Shown: positions 31,901 through 39,847, numbered from the stretch's first letter. The stretch is 64,000 bases of DNA from Pseudomonadota bacterium (GCA_002862435.1 PKDC01000012.1:34227-98226); one strand, 5' to 3'. Notes: generated by a model not told the origin, from the letters alone. Numbers and translations are program-made.

Positions 31901-31960
31901 GAGTCGTTCAAGCGGTATGTCGGCGACATGGTGTACGCGATCACGAACTCCCAGTGCTAA
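28919..31960 (+). CDS. hsdR: Type I restriction endonuclease subunit
   Basis: HsdR is the ATP-driven translocase and nuclease of the type I complex. The 1013-aa protein has the N-terminal PD-(D/E)xK nuclease region with ATFELKNSLTKQT (about 173-185, the ExK pair). Walker A is HSAGSGKSNS (about 324-333), the DEAH box IIIDEAHSSQGG (about 428-439), TATPKNKTLEMF, and the helicase C-terminal half with DKFQTGYDEPLLHTMYVDK. No ATG fits: the TTG at 28919 has GGGGAG about 6 nt upstream and begins MSTDTSEKGLETLIV, so I use it. It closes the hsdM...hsdS...hsdR set after the interposed darTG pair. Confidence 0.94.
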   Translation: MSTDTSEKGLETLIVRHMAGTDGLAVAPNRVAERPPAYGGTGYTAGSPQDYDRAHALDVPQLFAFLRATQPEAFRKLALADANDARDINRLKFLARLSGEIGKRGVIDVLRKGVAHGPLHFDLFYGTPSLGNARAEKLHAQNHFSITRQLAYSMDETRRALDLCLFINGLPIATFELKNSLTKQTVEDAVQQYKRDRDPRERLFEFGRCVVHFAVDDSEVRMCTELRGKGSWFLPFNKGHNDGAGNPPNPQGLKTDYLWKEVLTPAGLTDILENYAQIVEEKDPRTGRKKRRQVWPRYHQLRLVRQALADVRTHGAGKRYLIQHSAGSGKSNSIAWLAHQLIGLERDGDAAHGEVFDSVIVVTDRRILDSQIQATIKQFMQVGATVGHADRSGDLRRFIQEGKKIIVSTVQKFPFILDEIALDAGKIFAIIIDEAHSSQGGKTSAAMSQALGAAGQEGAGDEDAGPDPEDTVNAALEQRMAARKMLTNASYFAFTATPKNKTLEMFGEPLPPDAEGKVKHRPFHSYTMKQAVEEGFILDVLKAYTPVDSYYRLVKKTEDDPEFDTKKAKKKLRRYVESHDHAIRLKAEIMVDHFHEQVVATGKIGGEARAMVVTSGIERAIQYFHAFKAYLAERKSPYQAIVAFSGEHEYGGAKVSEASLNGFPSNDIAGKIQTDPYRFLICADKFQTGYDEPLLHTMYVDKPLAGIKAVQTLSRLNRAHPQKHDCFVLDFQNNSEAITFAFQDYYRTTLLADETDPNKLHDLKGALDAAQVYSPEQVRQVVGRFLGGADRDQLDPILDACVAVYVEQLDEDGQVDFKGKAKVFCRTYAFLSSVIPYSNAEWERLSIFLDLLTPKLPAPKEEDLAKGILEAIDMDSYRVEKKAAMKIALADDDAEIEPVPTDAGGRKGEPELDRLSNILKTFNERFGTLFTDTDRVAKRIREDIAPKVAADAAYQNAKQNTPHTARMAHDQALYKAMQILLKDDTQVYKQFVENESFKRYVGDMVYAITNSQC

Positions 31961-32020
31961 CCCGGTCGGGAGGCATATTGCGGAAGCCACCCTGGTTTGT
32001 GATTGGGGCGAACGGCAGAG

Positions 32021-32188
32021 ATGAAAGTGGATATGGCGAGCGCTGAAATGATTCACGTTGGGACCCCAATCTACGGGCCGGTGGAGCGCAACCATGCGTT
32101 GCGTTGGATGCCGGTCGATGCCGTCGCCGTCGAATACCGGCGCAAGAACGGATCCATCGCCGGGGCGCAGGCGCGGAGGGCCGGGTGA
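32021..32188 (+). CDS. Possible small protein coupled to rhuM-fic
   Basis: A 55-codon frame from the ATG at 32021, whose stop (TGA) overlaps the next start by 1 bp (TGATG). The translation MKVDMASAEMIHVGTPIYG has no family I recognise, and the ribosome site is weak. It could be a true leader or antidote-like gene or chance coding; the close junction is the only argument for it. Confidence 0.25.
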   Translation: MKVDMASAEMIHVGTPIYGPVERNHALRWMPVDAVAVEYRRKNGSIAGAQARRAG

Positions 32189-33189
32189 TGAGTGCAGCGC
32201 CGGGCGGTGAGGTGATCGTCTACGAGGCCCCAGACGGCGAGGTCCGCGTGGATGTGCGGCTCGACCGCGGCACGGTCTGGCTGACCCAGCGGCAGATGTC
32301 GGAGCTTTTCGAGACGACGCCTGAGAACGTGCTGATGCATCTGAAAAACGTCTATGCCGACGGTGAACTGGAGGAGCCGGCAACTACTAAGGATTTCTTA
32401 GCAGTTCGTGTGGAAGGCAAGCGGCAGGTGCGACGTCAGCTCAAGCACTACAACCTGGACGCGATCATCTCGGTGGGCTACCGGGTCAATTCACGCCGCG
32501 GCGTGCGCTTCCGCCAATGGGCCACGCAAACGCTGCGCGAGCACCTGGTGCGGGGCTACACGATCAACCAGCAGCGCTTCGAGCAGAACGCGAGCGAGCT
32601 GGAAGCTGCGCTGTCACTGGTCCGCAAGGCGGCCGCCGGCGAGGCGCTGACGTCCGACCAGGGGCGCGGGCTGGTCGATGTCATTGCCCGCTATACGCAG
32701 ACCTTCCTGCTCCTGCAACGCTACGACGAAGGCTTGCTGGAAGAGCCGAAGGGGAACCGGGGGGGCGTTTTGCCGGCCGTGGAAGAGGTGCGCGCCGCGA
32801 TCGGGCGACTCAAGGCCGACCTGATCGGGCGCGGCGAGGCCACGGATCTGTTCGGTCGCGAGCGCGAAGAAGGGCTCGCCGCCCTGCTCGGCAACCTCGA
32901 CCAGAGCGTGTTCGGGGAGCCGGCGTATCCGACGGTCGAATCGAAGGCGGCGCATTTGCTCTACTTCACGATCAAGAATCACCCCTTTTCGGATGGCAAC
33001 AAGCGCATCGGCTCGTTCCTGTTCGTGGACTTCCTGAACCGCAACGGCCGGTTGTTCCGCGACGGCCAGGCCGTGATCAACGATGTGGGGCTCGCGGCGC
33101 TCGCGCTGCTGGTGGCCGCGTCGGCGCCGAAGGACAAGGACGTGATGATCCGGCTGGTGATGAACATGCTCGCGGGGCCGCAGCCGTGA
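32188..33189 (+). CDS. RhuM family protein with C-terminal Fic/DOC domain
   Basis: A 333-aa two-domain protein. The RhuM-type N-terminus has VWLTQRQMSELFETTPENVLMH (about 30-51), KDFLAVRVEGKRQVRR and YNLDAIISVGYRVNS. A Fic domain follows with HPFSDGNKR (265-273), which contains the catalytic His and the phosphate loop, so AMP-transfer (or similar) to a target protein is predicted. GGAGGG lies about 8 nt upstream of the ATG at 32188; the frame is open further upstream but without homology. Such proteins are common inside hsd loci and may act as toxins or regulators. Its stop overlaps the GTG of the hsdR remnant. Confidence 0.88.
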   Translation: MSAAPGGEVIVYEAPDGEVRVDVRLDRGTVWLTQRQMSELFETTPENVLMHLKNVYADGELEEPATTKDFLAVRVEGKRQVRRQLKHYNLDAIISVGYRVNSRRGVRFRQWATQTLREHLVRGYTINQQRFEQNASELEAALSLVRKAAAGEALTSDQGRGLVDVIARYTQTFLLLQRYDEGLLEEPKGNRGGVLPAVEEVRAAIGRLKADLIGRGEATDLFGREREEGLAALLGNLDQSVFGEPAYPTVESKAAHLLYFTIKNHPFSDGNKRIGSFLFVDFLNRNGRLFRDGQAVINDVGLAALALLVAASAPKDKDVMIRLVMNMLAGPQP

Positions 33190-33377
33190 ACACGCGCTTT
33201 TCCGAATCCGTCGTCGAAGACGCCGCCCTCGCCTGGCTCGAAGCGCTGGGCTACGCGGTGCTGCACGGCCCGGACATCGCCGGGGGCAAGCTCAGCCGAG
33301 ACAGCTCTCATCTCCCTATTTGCCTCGACGACGGATCCAGCCCGACCGATAGCGGCAGCCACCCCGGTGTACCATAG
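33186..33377 (+). pseudogene. 5' remnant of a second hsdR gene
   Basis: The GTG overlapping the RhuM-Fic stop (GTGA) begins NTRFSESVVEDAALAWLEALGYAVLHGPDIA, the well-known N-terminus of one HsdR subfamily. That subfamily differs from the intact HsdR upstream. Homology stops after about residue 34 (near 33287). The frame then runs through unrelated sequence to TAG at 33375-33377. The rest of the gene (normally over 900 codons) is gone, so the break point marks the right edge of the island next to dbpA. Confidence 0.8.
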
Positions 33378-33404
33378 CGCCTTCTTTTCTCGGATTTCCT
33401 TGCC

Positions 33405-34790
33405 GTGCCATCGACTCCCGCCGCCTTTTCCACCCTCCCGCTCGTGCCGGAACTGCTCACCACCTTGCACGAGCTGGGCTACGAAGCCATGACGCCGGTG
33501 CAGGCCCAAAGCCTGCCCGCGCTGCTGGCCGGGCGGGATGTCATCGCCCAGGCCATGACGGGCAGCGGCAAGACGGCCGCGTTCGGCATCGCCCTGCTGA
33601 CCCGCCTCGATGCGCGCTGTTTCGAGCCCCAGGCGCTGATCCTTTGCCCCACTCGCGAGCTGGCGGACCAGGTCACCAAGGTGCTGCGCCAACTCGCACG
33701 GGGCCTGGGCAACATCAAGATGCTGACCCTGTGCGGCGGCATGCCGATGGCGCCGCAACTGAATTCCCTGGAATCCGGCGCCCATGTCGTGGTCGGGACG
33801 CCGGGGCGCGTCCTGAAGCATCTGACCAAAGGCTCGCTGAAGCTGTCGCGGCTGAAAACGCTGGTGCTGGATGAGGCCGATCGCATGCTCGACATGGGCT
33901 TCCACGACAGCATGGTCGAGGTGATCGCATTCGCGCCGCCGGCGCGCCAGACCCTGCTGTTCTCCGCCACCTATCCGGACACGATTCGCGCCTTGAGCCG
34001 CCGTTTCCAGCACGATCCGGTGGAGATCACCGTGCCTTCGGCGGCGGCCGACACGCAGATCGAGCAGCTCTTTTTCGAAGTCGACCCGCGCGCCCGGGTG
34101 CAGGCGCTCAATGCCTTGCTGCGGCATTACCAGCCCGCCTCGGCCGTGCTGTTCTGCAACACGCGGCAACGCTGCGACGAGGTTGCCCAGTCCTTGCGGG
34201 AGGCGGGATTTCATGTCGCCGCCCTGCATGGCGATCTGGAACAGCGCGAGCGTGACCAGGTGCTGGTGCAATTCGCCAACCAGAGCTGTCCGCTGCTGGT
34301 GGCGACCGACGTTGCGGCGCGGGGTCTGGACATCAAGGATCTCGCCGCCGTGATCAATGTCGAGCTGGCGTTCGAGCCCGAAACCCATGTGCATCGCATC
34401 GGCCGCACCGGTCGCGCCGGCCAGAGCGGCCTCGCGCTCAGCCTGTGCGCGCCCGGCGAGGTGCATCGCGCCAATGTGATCGAGGACGAACAGCAGCGCC
34501 CCTTGCAGTGGCTGCCGCTGCCGGAGGTCGATGCGCAAGCGCCGGTGGCGCCGCCGCGCTGGATCACATTGCGCATCGGCGGCGGTCGCCGCGACAAGCT
34601 GCGACCGGGCGACATCCTGGGGGCATTGACGGGCGAGGACGGCATCGCGGGAACGGCGGTGGGCAAGATCGATCTCTTCGATCGCCACGCCTTTGTCGCC
34701 GTCGACCGGGTGGCGGCGCCGGCGGCGCTCCGGCGCCTGAGCGAGGCCGGCATCAAGGGACGCCGCTTTTCGGCGCAGCAATTGCCATGA
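33405..34790 (+). CDS. dbpA: ATP-dependent RNA helicase DbpA
   Basis: DbpA is a DEAD-box helicase that targets hairpin 92 of 23S rRNA during 50S assembly. The 461-aa protein matches the E. coli length. It has the Q motif (GYEAMTPVQAQSLP), Walker A AMTGSGKT (about 49-56), PTRELADQV, DEAD at LVLDEADRMLDMG, SAT at LLFSATYP and motif VI HRIGRTGRAG. The C-terminal DbpA RNA-binding domain starts near RWITLRIGGGRRDKLRPGDILGAL. The only suitable start is a GTG at 33405 with a weak ribosome site. It begins about 120 bp after the hsdR break point. Confidence 0.95.
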   Translation: MPSTPAAFSTLPLVPELLTTLHELGYEAMTPVQAQSLPALLAGRDVIAQAMTGSGKTAAFGIALLTRLDARCFEPQALILCPTRELADQVTKVLRQLARGLGNIKMLTLCGGMPMAPQLNSLESGAHVVVGTPGRVLKHLTKGSLKLSRLKTLVLDEADRMLDMGFHDSMVEVIAFAPPARQTLLFSATYPDTIRALSRRFQHDPVEITVPSAAADTQIEQLFFEVDPRARVQALNALLRHYQPASAVLFCNTRQRCDEVAQSLREAGFHVAALHGDLEQRERDQVLVQFANQSCPLLVATDVAARGLDIKDLAAVINVELAFEPETHVHRIGRTGRAGQSGLALSLCAPGEVHRANVIEDEQQRPLQWLPLPEVDAQAPVAPPRWITLRIGGGRRDKLRPGDILGALTGEDGIAGTAVGKIDLFDRHAFVAVDRVAAPAALRRLSEAGIKGRRFSAQQLP

Positions 34791-34808
34791 TGCGGGTGAC
34801 ACGCTGAC

Positions 34809-35345
34809 ATGGCGCTCAAGGCAACGGTCTACAAGGTCCAGCTCAATATCGCTGACATGGATCGCGGCTACTACGCGGATCACGGCCTGACGCTGGCCTG
34901 CCACCCGTCCGAGACCGAAGAGCGGCTGATGGTGCGGATTCTGACGTTCGCCCTCTACGCAAGCGCGGATCTGCAATTCACGCGCGGGCTGAGCAGCGAG
35001 GATGAACCGGATCTCTGGCAAAAGGATTTGACCGGCGCCATCGTCCACTGGATCGAACTGGGTCTGCCCGATGAGAGCCGCATCCGCAAGGGTGCCCACC
35101 GCGCCGAGCGCGTCACGGTGGTGACCTATGGCGAGCGCGCGCCGCACATCTGGTGGGAGAAGATTCGCGGCAGCCTCGCCCGTTTCGAGAATCTCACCGT
35201 GCTGCATCTGCCCGCGACGGCCACGGCCGCCTTGGTTCCCGAGCTATCGCGCAGCATGCAGATGCAGGTCTCGGTTCAGGACGGCAGCCTGTGGGTGAGC
35301 GTGAATCAGGCCCAGGTCGAAGTGCGCCCGGAACGCTGGCGCTGA
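34809..35345 (+). CDS. yaeQ: YaeQ family protein
   Basis: A 178-aa protein opening ALKATVYKVQLNIADMDRGYYADH, with HPSETEERLMVRILTFAL, EPDLWQKDLTGAIVHWIELGLPDE and a C-terminal VSVNQAQVEVRPERWR, all typical of YaeQ. The fold is related to PD-(D/E)xK nucleases, but the biological role is not settled. It follows dbpA by 18 bp and may be co-transcribed. It faces the minus-strand opgH. Confidence 0.93.
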   Translation: MALKATVYKVQLNIADMDRGYYADHGLTLACHPSETEERLMVRILTFALYASADLQFTRGLSSEDEPDLWQKDLTGAIVHWIELGLPDESRIRKGAHRAERVTVVTYGERAPHIWWEKIRGSLARFENLTVLHLPATATAALVPELSRSMQMQVSVQDGSLWVSVNQAQVEVRPERWR

Positions 35346-35426
35346 CAGAGATGCTGGCGCCGCATCACCCCGGTTCGCGGTATTCCTGAACGGACGAAGC
35401 GGCATCACCAGGCGGAAGGCAGCAAC

Positions 35427-37532
35427 TCAGGCGGCGGCGGGGATGTGCTCATTCGACTCCGACGGCGCGCCCCAGGCGGCGGCCCGCGCCGGCTCGTCGC
35501 CGATCCAGATTTGCTGATGCAGCCAGCTCAGGCTGGCGCTGTCTCCCAGCAACAGGCGGCGCTCATTGGCGCTCAAGGCATCCGGCCCGTCCGCCCAGGC
35601 CCGGTCGCGCAATTCCGGCCAACGGATGCGGCGGCGCCCGTGGGGATCCCGCAGCAGGCTGAGATGCAGATGATGGGTCTGCGGATCGGCCACGGCGGCG
35701 ATGAATCCCGCGCCCACGGCGGGCTCGATATGCGGATTTTGCCGACTGGCCCGCACCGCGGCCGGCGGCTCGATCTCCCCGGGCACCCGGAACAGGCCGC
35801 GCCGCTGCAAGCGATCGCCCAGGCTGCGACGACCGGAATAGACCGAGATGGGGATGGACAGCACCAGCCCCGCCATCACCGGTGACAGCCACAGGAAAAA
35901 CACCGGCTCCACCGCCCAGGCCACGCCGCCCCACACCAACCCCAACAGCGTCCCGAAGCCGTGATGGCGCAAGGCCATGCCCCAGGAAGTGCCTTCATCG
36001 CCGCGATTCTGTCCGGCCCAGCGCACGCTCTGCCCGAACAGGGTGTAGAGCACGAAGCGGGTGTGGAAGATCATGCGGATGGGCGCCATCAGCACCGAGC
36101 CGGCGAGTTCAGCCAGCAAGCCCACGAAGACGCGGCGCGCCCCGCCGAAGCCCTGGCGGGTGGGCGCGCGACTGACGGCCAGAATCGCGCCCAGGGTCTT
36201 GGGCAACAGCAGCATCACCAGGGTCGCGATCATCAGCGTGATGGCCTCCGGCGTGCGCGCGACAGGCCACACGGGAAACAGGCCGCCTCCCGGCGTGAAG
36301 TACTGATGGCCGGTGAAGGCCGCCACTGCGGTCAGTACCGTGCCCAGGAACAGGAAGGCAAACCAGAACAGCGCCGAAACATAGCCCATGGCGCCGTGGA
36401 AGAACATCGCCCGATGCAGCCCGTGGAAGCCCCCCGCGCGCAGCAGCCGCAGATGTTGCAGATTGCCCTGGCACCAGCGGCGATCGCGCTGCAATTCGTC
36501 GAGCAGCGTGGGCGGGGTTTCCTCATAGCTGCCCTGCAGGTCATAGGCGACCCACACTTCCCAACCGCCGCGTACCATGCAGGCCGCCTCGACGAAATCG
36601 TGGCTGAGGATGTCGCCACCCAGGGGCGGCGGACCCGGCAGGCGCGGCAGACCGCAAAACGCCATGAACGGCGCGACACGGATGATGGCGTTGTGTCCCC
36701 AATAGGTAGCATGCCCCAGCATCCAGAAATTCAGCCCAGCGGTGAACATCGGCCCACACAGCCGCTGCACGAATTGCTGCATCCGCGCCAGCGGCGTGGT
36801 GGCGTTGACGATGAGCGGAATGGCCTGGATGATCCCCACGCGCGGATGGGCTTCCATGCGCCGCACCAATTGGATGAGGGTGTCCCCGTCCATCAGGCTG
36901 TCGGCGTCCAGCACCACCATGTAGCGGAAATCGCGCCCCCAGCGGCGGCAGAAATCCGCCACATTGCCGCTCTTGCGCTTGAGATTGACCCGCCGCCGGC
37001 GGTAATGGATGCGTCCCTCGGCGCCCAGTTCCCGCACCGTCTGCGCCCAGGCGCGTTCTTCCTCCACCAGCACATCCGGCTCACGCGTGTCACTGAGCAC
37101 GAAAAAGGCGAACTGCTCGCCGAGGCCAGTGGCCTGCAGCGACAGCCAGGTGGCGCGCAACCGGGCGAAGACCCGCTGCGGATCCTCGTTGCAGACCGGC
37201 ATCAAGAGCGCGGTGCGCGCCTCGCGCGGCAGGGGCTGGGCGGGATCGGCCCGCACCAGGAAGCGATCACGCCCGGTCAGCAGGGCGATGAACCCAAAGA
37301 TTGCCGTCCAGAACCCCATCGCGATCCAGGCGAACAGGATCATGAAGATCGCGAGCAGGGACAGCCGCAGGAAGAACTCCTGCGGACCGGGCAGCACGCG
37401 GGCCATGACGTAGGCGGCGGGGAAAGTGGGCGCCGCCACCAGCACAGCCAGCAACAGGCGGCGCCAGCGGGCCGTGCGGCGCCAATTGCCCAGGGTGGCA
37501 TCGGTCACCACCGGCTTCGGCATGCGCTTCAT
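35427..37532 (-). CDS. opgH: Glucans biosynthesis glucosyltransferase H, lacking the usual N-terminal extension
   Basis: OpgH (MdoH) polymerises UDP-glucose into osmoregulated periplasmic glucan backbone across the inner membrane. The 701-aa protein starts just before the first membrane helices. The GT2 domain has ALLMPVCNEDPQRVFARLRATW, VVLDADSLMDGD (DxD) and RRWCQGNLQH (QxxRW-type). Several C-terminal membrane segments follow. E. coli OpgH is 847 aa; the missing 120-140 N-terminal residues appear as the separate overlapping gene at 37529-37891. Its ATG overlaps that gene's stop by 4 bp. It is the last gene of the opgG operon. Confidence 0.93.
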   Translation of the reverse strand: MKRMPKPVVTDATLGNWRRTARWRRLLLAVLVAAPTFPAAYVMARVLPGPQEFFLRLSLLAIFMILFAWIAMGFWTAIFGFIALLTGRDRFLVRADPAQPLPREARTALLMPVCNEDPQRVFARLRATWLSLQATGLGEQFAFFVLSDTREPDVLVEEERAWAQTVRELGAEGRIHYRRRRVNLKRKSGNVADFCRRWGRDFRYMVVLDADSLMDGDTLIQLVRRMEAHPRVGIIQAIPLIVNATTPLARMQQFVQRLCGPMFTAGLNFWMLGHATYWGHNAIIRVAPFMAFCGLPRLPGPPPLGGDILSHDFVEAACMVRGGWEVWVAYDLQGSYEETPPTLLDELQRDRRWCQGNLQHLRLLRAGGFHGLHRAMFFHGAMGYVSALFWFAFLFLGTVLTAVAAFTGHQYFTPGGGLFPVWPVARTPEAITLMIATLVMLLLPKTLGAILAVSRAPTRQGFGGARRVFVGLLAELAGSVLMAPIRMIFHTRFVLYTLFGQSVRWAGQNRGDEGTSWGMALRHHGFGTLLGLVWGGVAWAVEPVFFLWLSPVMAGLVLSIPISVYSGRRSLGDRLQRRGLFRVPGEIEPPAAVRASRQNPHIEPAVGAGFIAAVADPQTHHLHLSLLRDPHGRRRIRWPELRDRAWADGPDALSANERRLLLGDSASLSWLHQQIWIGDEPARAAAWGAPSESNEHIPAAA

Positions 37533-37891
37533 GGCGCCTCCCGGCTCGGAGCGGACGGGGGGGCGGCCTCAGGCTGGGGGAGGCCATGGCGAGTCCGCCA
37601 CAGTTCCCGCAGCGGCAGCGGCTCCAGCGAAGGAGACAGCATGGCACCACGATGGATCGGGGGCATGGATAACGGGGCCCGCCGATGGACGGACAGCCAC
37701 TCGCCCACCCCGTCGACCAGAACGGCCAGGGCTTGCGCCGGGGTGGCGTTGGCATGGGGCGCAAGCGCCAGGGCCACGCCCATGAGCAAGGCGGAATGAT
37801 CCGCCGGCGGAACGGGCGTGGCCGAGAGGTAGCGCCGCAGCACCGATTCCAGGTCCACGGACCAGCGGTCGAACGGGGCAGGCTCACTCAC
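37529..37891 (-). CDS. Small protein, probably a detached OpgH N-terminal domain
   Basis: A 120-aa soluble protein starting at a GTG 1 bp after opgG and overlapping opgH by 4 bp. It lacks membrane segments. Near residue 77 it has MPPIHRGAMLSP...PLPLRELW, which resembles the MP-x-x-(K)R-x-x-M-x-P...W pattern just ahead of the first membrane helix in full-length OpgH. Position, length and pattern suggest it is the cytoplasmic N-terminal part of OpgH encoded as its own gene. In E. coli that region is linked to FtsZ control. The match is short, so this is an inference. Confidence 0.6.
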   Translation of the reverse strand: MSEPAPFDRWSVDLESVLRRYLSATPVPPADHSALLMGVALALAPHANATPAQALAVLVDGVGEWLSVHRRAPLSMPPIHRGAMLSPSLEPLPLRELWRTRHGLPQPEAAPPSAPSREAP

Positions 37892-37892
37892 A

Positions 37893-39449
37893 TCAGGGCT
37901 CCAGCAGATAGCTCCAGGTTTCGGTCAGGAAATCATTGCCCCGTTTCAGATAGGCACGCAATTCCAAGGGGTTGTTCCCGCCCGAGGGCACCGTGAATTC
38001 CACCCACCAGCTTGCATCATAGGGATTGCGGCGCACCTGCACATCGGACACCCCGCGCCCGTCGCCCACGGTCACCAGTGCCTCGGGTGGCTGGGAGGCG
38101 TCGAGCCCCTCCAGGGTAGGGCCGGCGAAGACAACCAGAAAACGCCGCCCGCCGTTGGACAGGGTACGCATCCGGGTGGCCGTCGCGCCGCCGCCTGCCC
38201 GGAAAACTGTTGGATCAACATACCAGTGCAGGCGGTAGCGCATCCGGATCTGGTCGCCTGTTACCGGCGAGCGTTCCGGCACCCAATAGGCGACGATGTT
38301 GTCGTTCTGGTCCGCGTCGGTGGGAATCTGCACCAGTTCCACCCGCCCCTTGCCCCAGTCGTCCAGCGGCTCCACCCACAGGCTGGGCCGACGCTCGTAC
38401 TCGTGCTTGAGGTCCAGGTAGTGATCAAAATTGCGATCGCGCTGCAACAAACCAAATCCCTTGGGGCCCTGGGTGCTGAACGAACTCACCAGCAGTTTCT
38501 GCGGATTGGTCAGAGGGCGATAGATCCACTCCCCCCCGCCCGTGAGGACAGAAAGACCGTCGGAATCATGGACCTCCGGATAAAACGCCGCGGAGGACGG
38601 GGTGCGGTCCTTGGCGGTGTTCTCGCCGTAGAAGAACATGCTGGTCAGCGGCGCAATACCGACCTTGGACACGCCATTGCGGAAAAACAGCGCCACTTCG
38701 CAATCCACTTGGGTGGTGGCACCGGGTCGCACCACGAAGCGATGCGCGCCCACCATGCGCGGGCTTTCGGACAAGGCGAAGAGCTCCACGGTCTGCGCAT
38801 CGGGCGCGGGTTTCACCAGCCAGAATTCAGTGAAATGGGGAAATTCCTCCCCGCCCGACTCGGCGGTATCGAGCGCCACGCCGCGCGCCGACAGGCCGTA
38901 ATGCTGGTCCTTGCCCAGGGCGCGGAAATAGGTGCCACCCAGAAAGGCGATGAGATCATCGAAACGCCCCGGCACATTCAGCGGGCTGTGGAGACGCACC
39001 CCGGCATATCCGAAAGCGGGCGGCACGGCGTCACGCAGGGCGGGATCAAGGTATTGGAACAGATCCCGATCAAACGGGAGCTGCCGCACGCCCTTTTCAT
39101 CGATCAGATTGACCCGCACCGAGCGGGTGAAATAGTGGCCGGGATGGAACATCTGCGCCTGGAACGGCAGACCTGTTCCCGCCCACAGGGCCTTTTCAGG
39201 GCGATAGTGGATGCGGCCGTAGTAGCCCTGGTAATCCAGTTCCGCCAACTGGCGCGGCAGATTGCTGGGCGGCTCCACATGCGGTTGCGCCACTTTGCGC
39301 CGCGCAATCTCAACGGCATGTTCGAAGCCGAAGAACTGTCCCGCCTGGGCGGGTCCCGCAGCGAGCAAGAGGCCTATGACCACGCCAAGCGCAGCCCGGC
39401 AGGCGGGATGGAAGGACCGAATGAAGCCATCGCGTTTCTCGATATACAT
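37893..39449 (-). CDS. opgG: Periplasmic glucan biosynthesis protein G
   Basis: OpgG (MdoG) acts in the periplasm on the glucan made by OpgH, likely for branching. I take the ATG at 39449 (518 aa), because it gives a clear signal peptide: charged MYIEKRDGFIR, hydrophobic AALGVVIGLLLAAG, then PAQAG. The open frame extends 95 codons further without homology. The mature part has FGFEHAVEIARRKVAQP, LDYQGYYGRIHYRPEKALW, GRFDDLIAFLGGTYFRALG and PSLWVEPLDDWGKGRVELVQIPT, all characteristic. The length is near the E. coli 511 aa. First gene of the minus-strand opg operon. Confidence 0.95.
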   Translation of the reverse strand: MYIEKRDGFIRSFHPACRAALGVVIGLLLAAGPAQAGQFFGFEHAVEIARRKVAQPHVEPPSNLPRQLAELDYQGYYGRIHYRPEKALWAGTGLPFQAQMFHPGHYFTRSVRVNLIDEKGVRQLPFDRDLFQYLDPALRDAVPPAFGYAGVRLHSPLNVPGRFDDLIAFLGGTYFRALGKDQHYGLSARGVALDTAESGGEEFPHFTEFWLVKPAPDAQTVELFALSESPRMVGAHRFVVRPGATTQVDCEVALFFRNGVSKVGIAPLTSMFFYGENTAKDRTPSSAAFYPEVHDSDGLSVLTGGGEWIYRPLTNPQKLLVSSFSTQGPKGFGLLQRDRNFDHYLDLKHEYERRPSLWVEPLDDWGKGRVELVQIPTDADQNDNIVAYWVPERSPVTGDQIRMRYRLHWYVDPTVFRAGGGATATRMRTLSNGGRRFLVVFAGPTLEGLDASQPPEALVTVGDGRGVSDVQVRRNPYDASWWVEFTVPSGGNNPLELRAYLKRGNDFLTETWSYLLEP

Positions 39450-39847
39450 GTCAGCGCATCTATAAGCCGGAGGGATTTTGGAAATGGGTATTTTTGAGCG
39501 TGCGAAATGAAAGTGACCGTGGCCCGTCGCGGCGGTTCCATTTCCGGGGGGAAGTCGTGTGAGGCGCGTGCTGAGCCAGACACGCGGTGAATGATGCATG
39601 GGGAATGGGATTTTTTCCATTCTCTTCCGCCAAACGGGACTATTGCGGTGACTGCCCATTGCTGCACGCTGAACAAGCCTTTGAGGATGCGACCGGCACC
39701 GATCCGGGCGGCCTCGTCCCGACCGATCGGTCAAGGCCGGCTGACCTGCGCCGCGCGCAACCGGCGGCCTTTTTTGGTCCTTCCCCGGAGGGATGGGCTA
39801 AGATGACCACCCCATACGCTCGCCACCGATCGCCACTCCGGAATGAC
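39450..39847. other. Divergent intergenic region between opgG and the WHy-protein operon
   Basis: About 400 bp with no supportable gene. It should contain promoters for both divergent operons. It holds the palindrome at 39721-39732 and, next to it, a weak hairpin (AAGGCCG at 39733-39739 with CGGCCTT at 39764-39770, then Ts). Confidence 0.5.
39721..39732. promoter_or_regulatory. Perfect 12-bp palindrome, possible operator
   Basis: GACCGATCGGTC is a perfect palindrome of the ACCG-N2-CGGT kind often bound by TetR-family repressors. It lies 116 bp before the lipoprotein start. No regulator gene is adjacent, so this is only a candidate site. Confidence 0.3.

Noticed and set aside
39733..39775. 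Hairpin followed by Ts as an intrinsic terminator
   Set aside because: A 7-bp stem with a 24-nt loop is weak, and no plus-strand gene ends just upstream that would need it.
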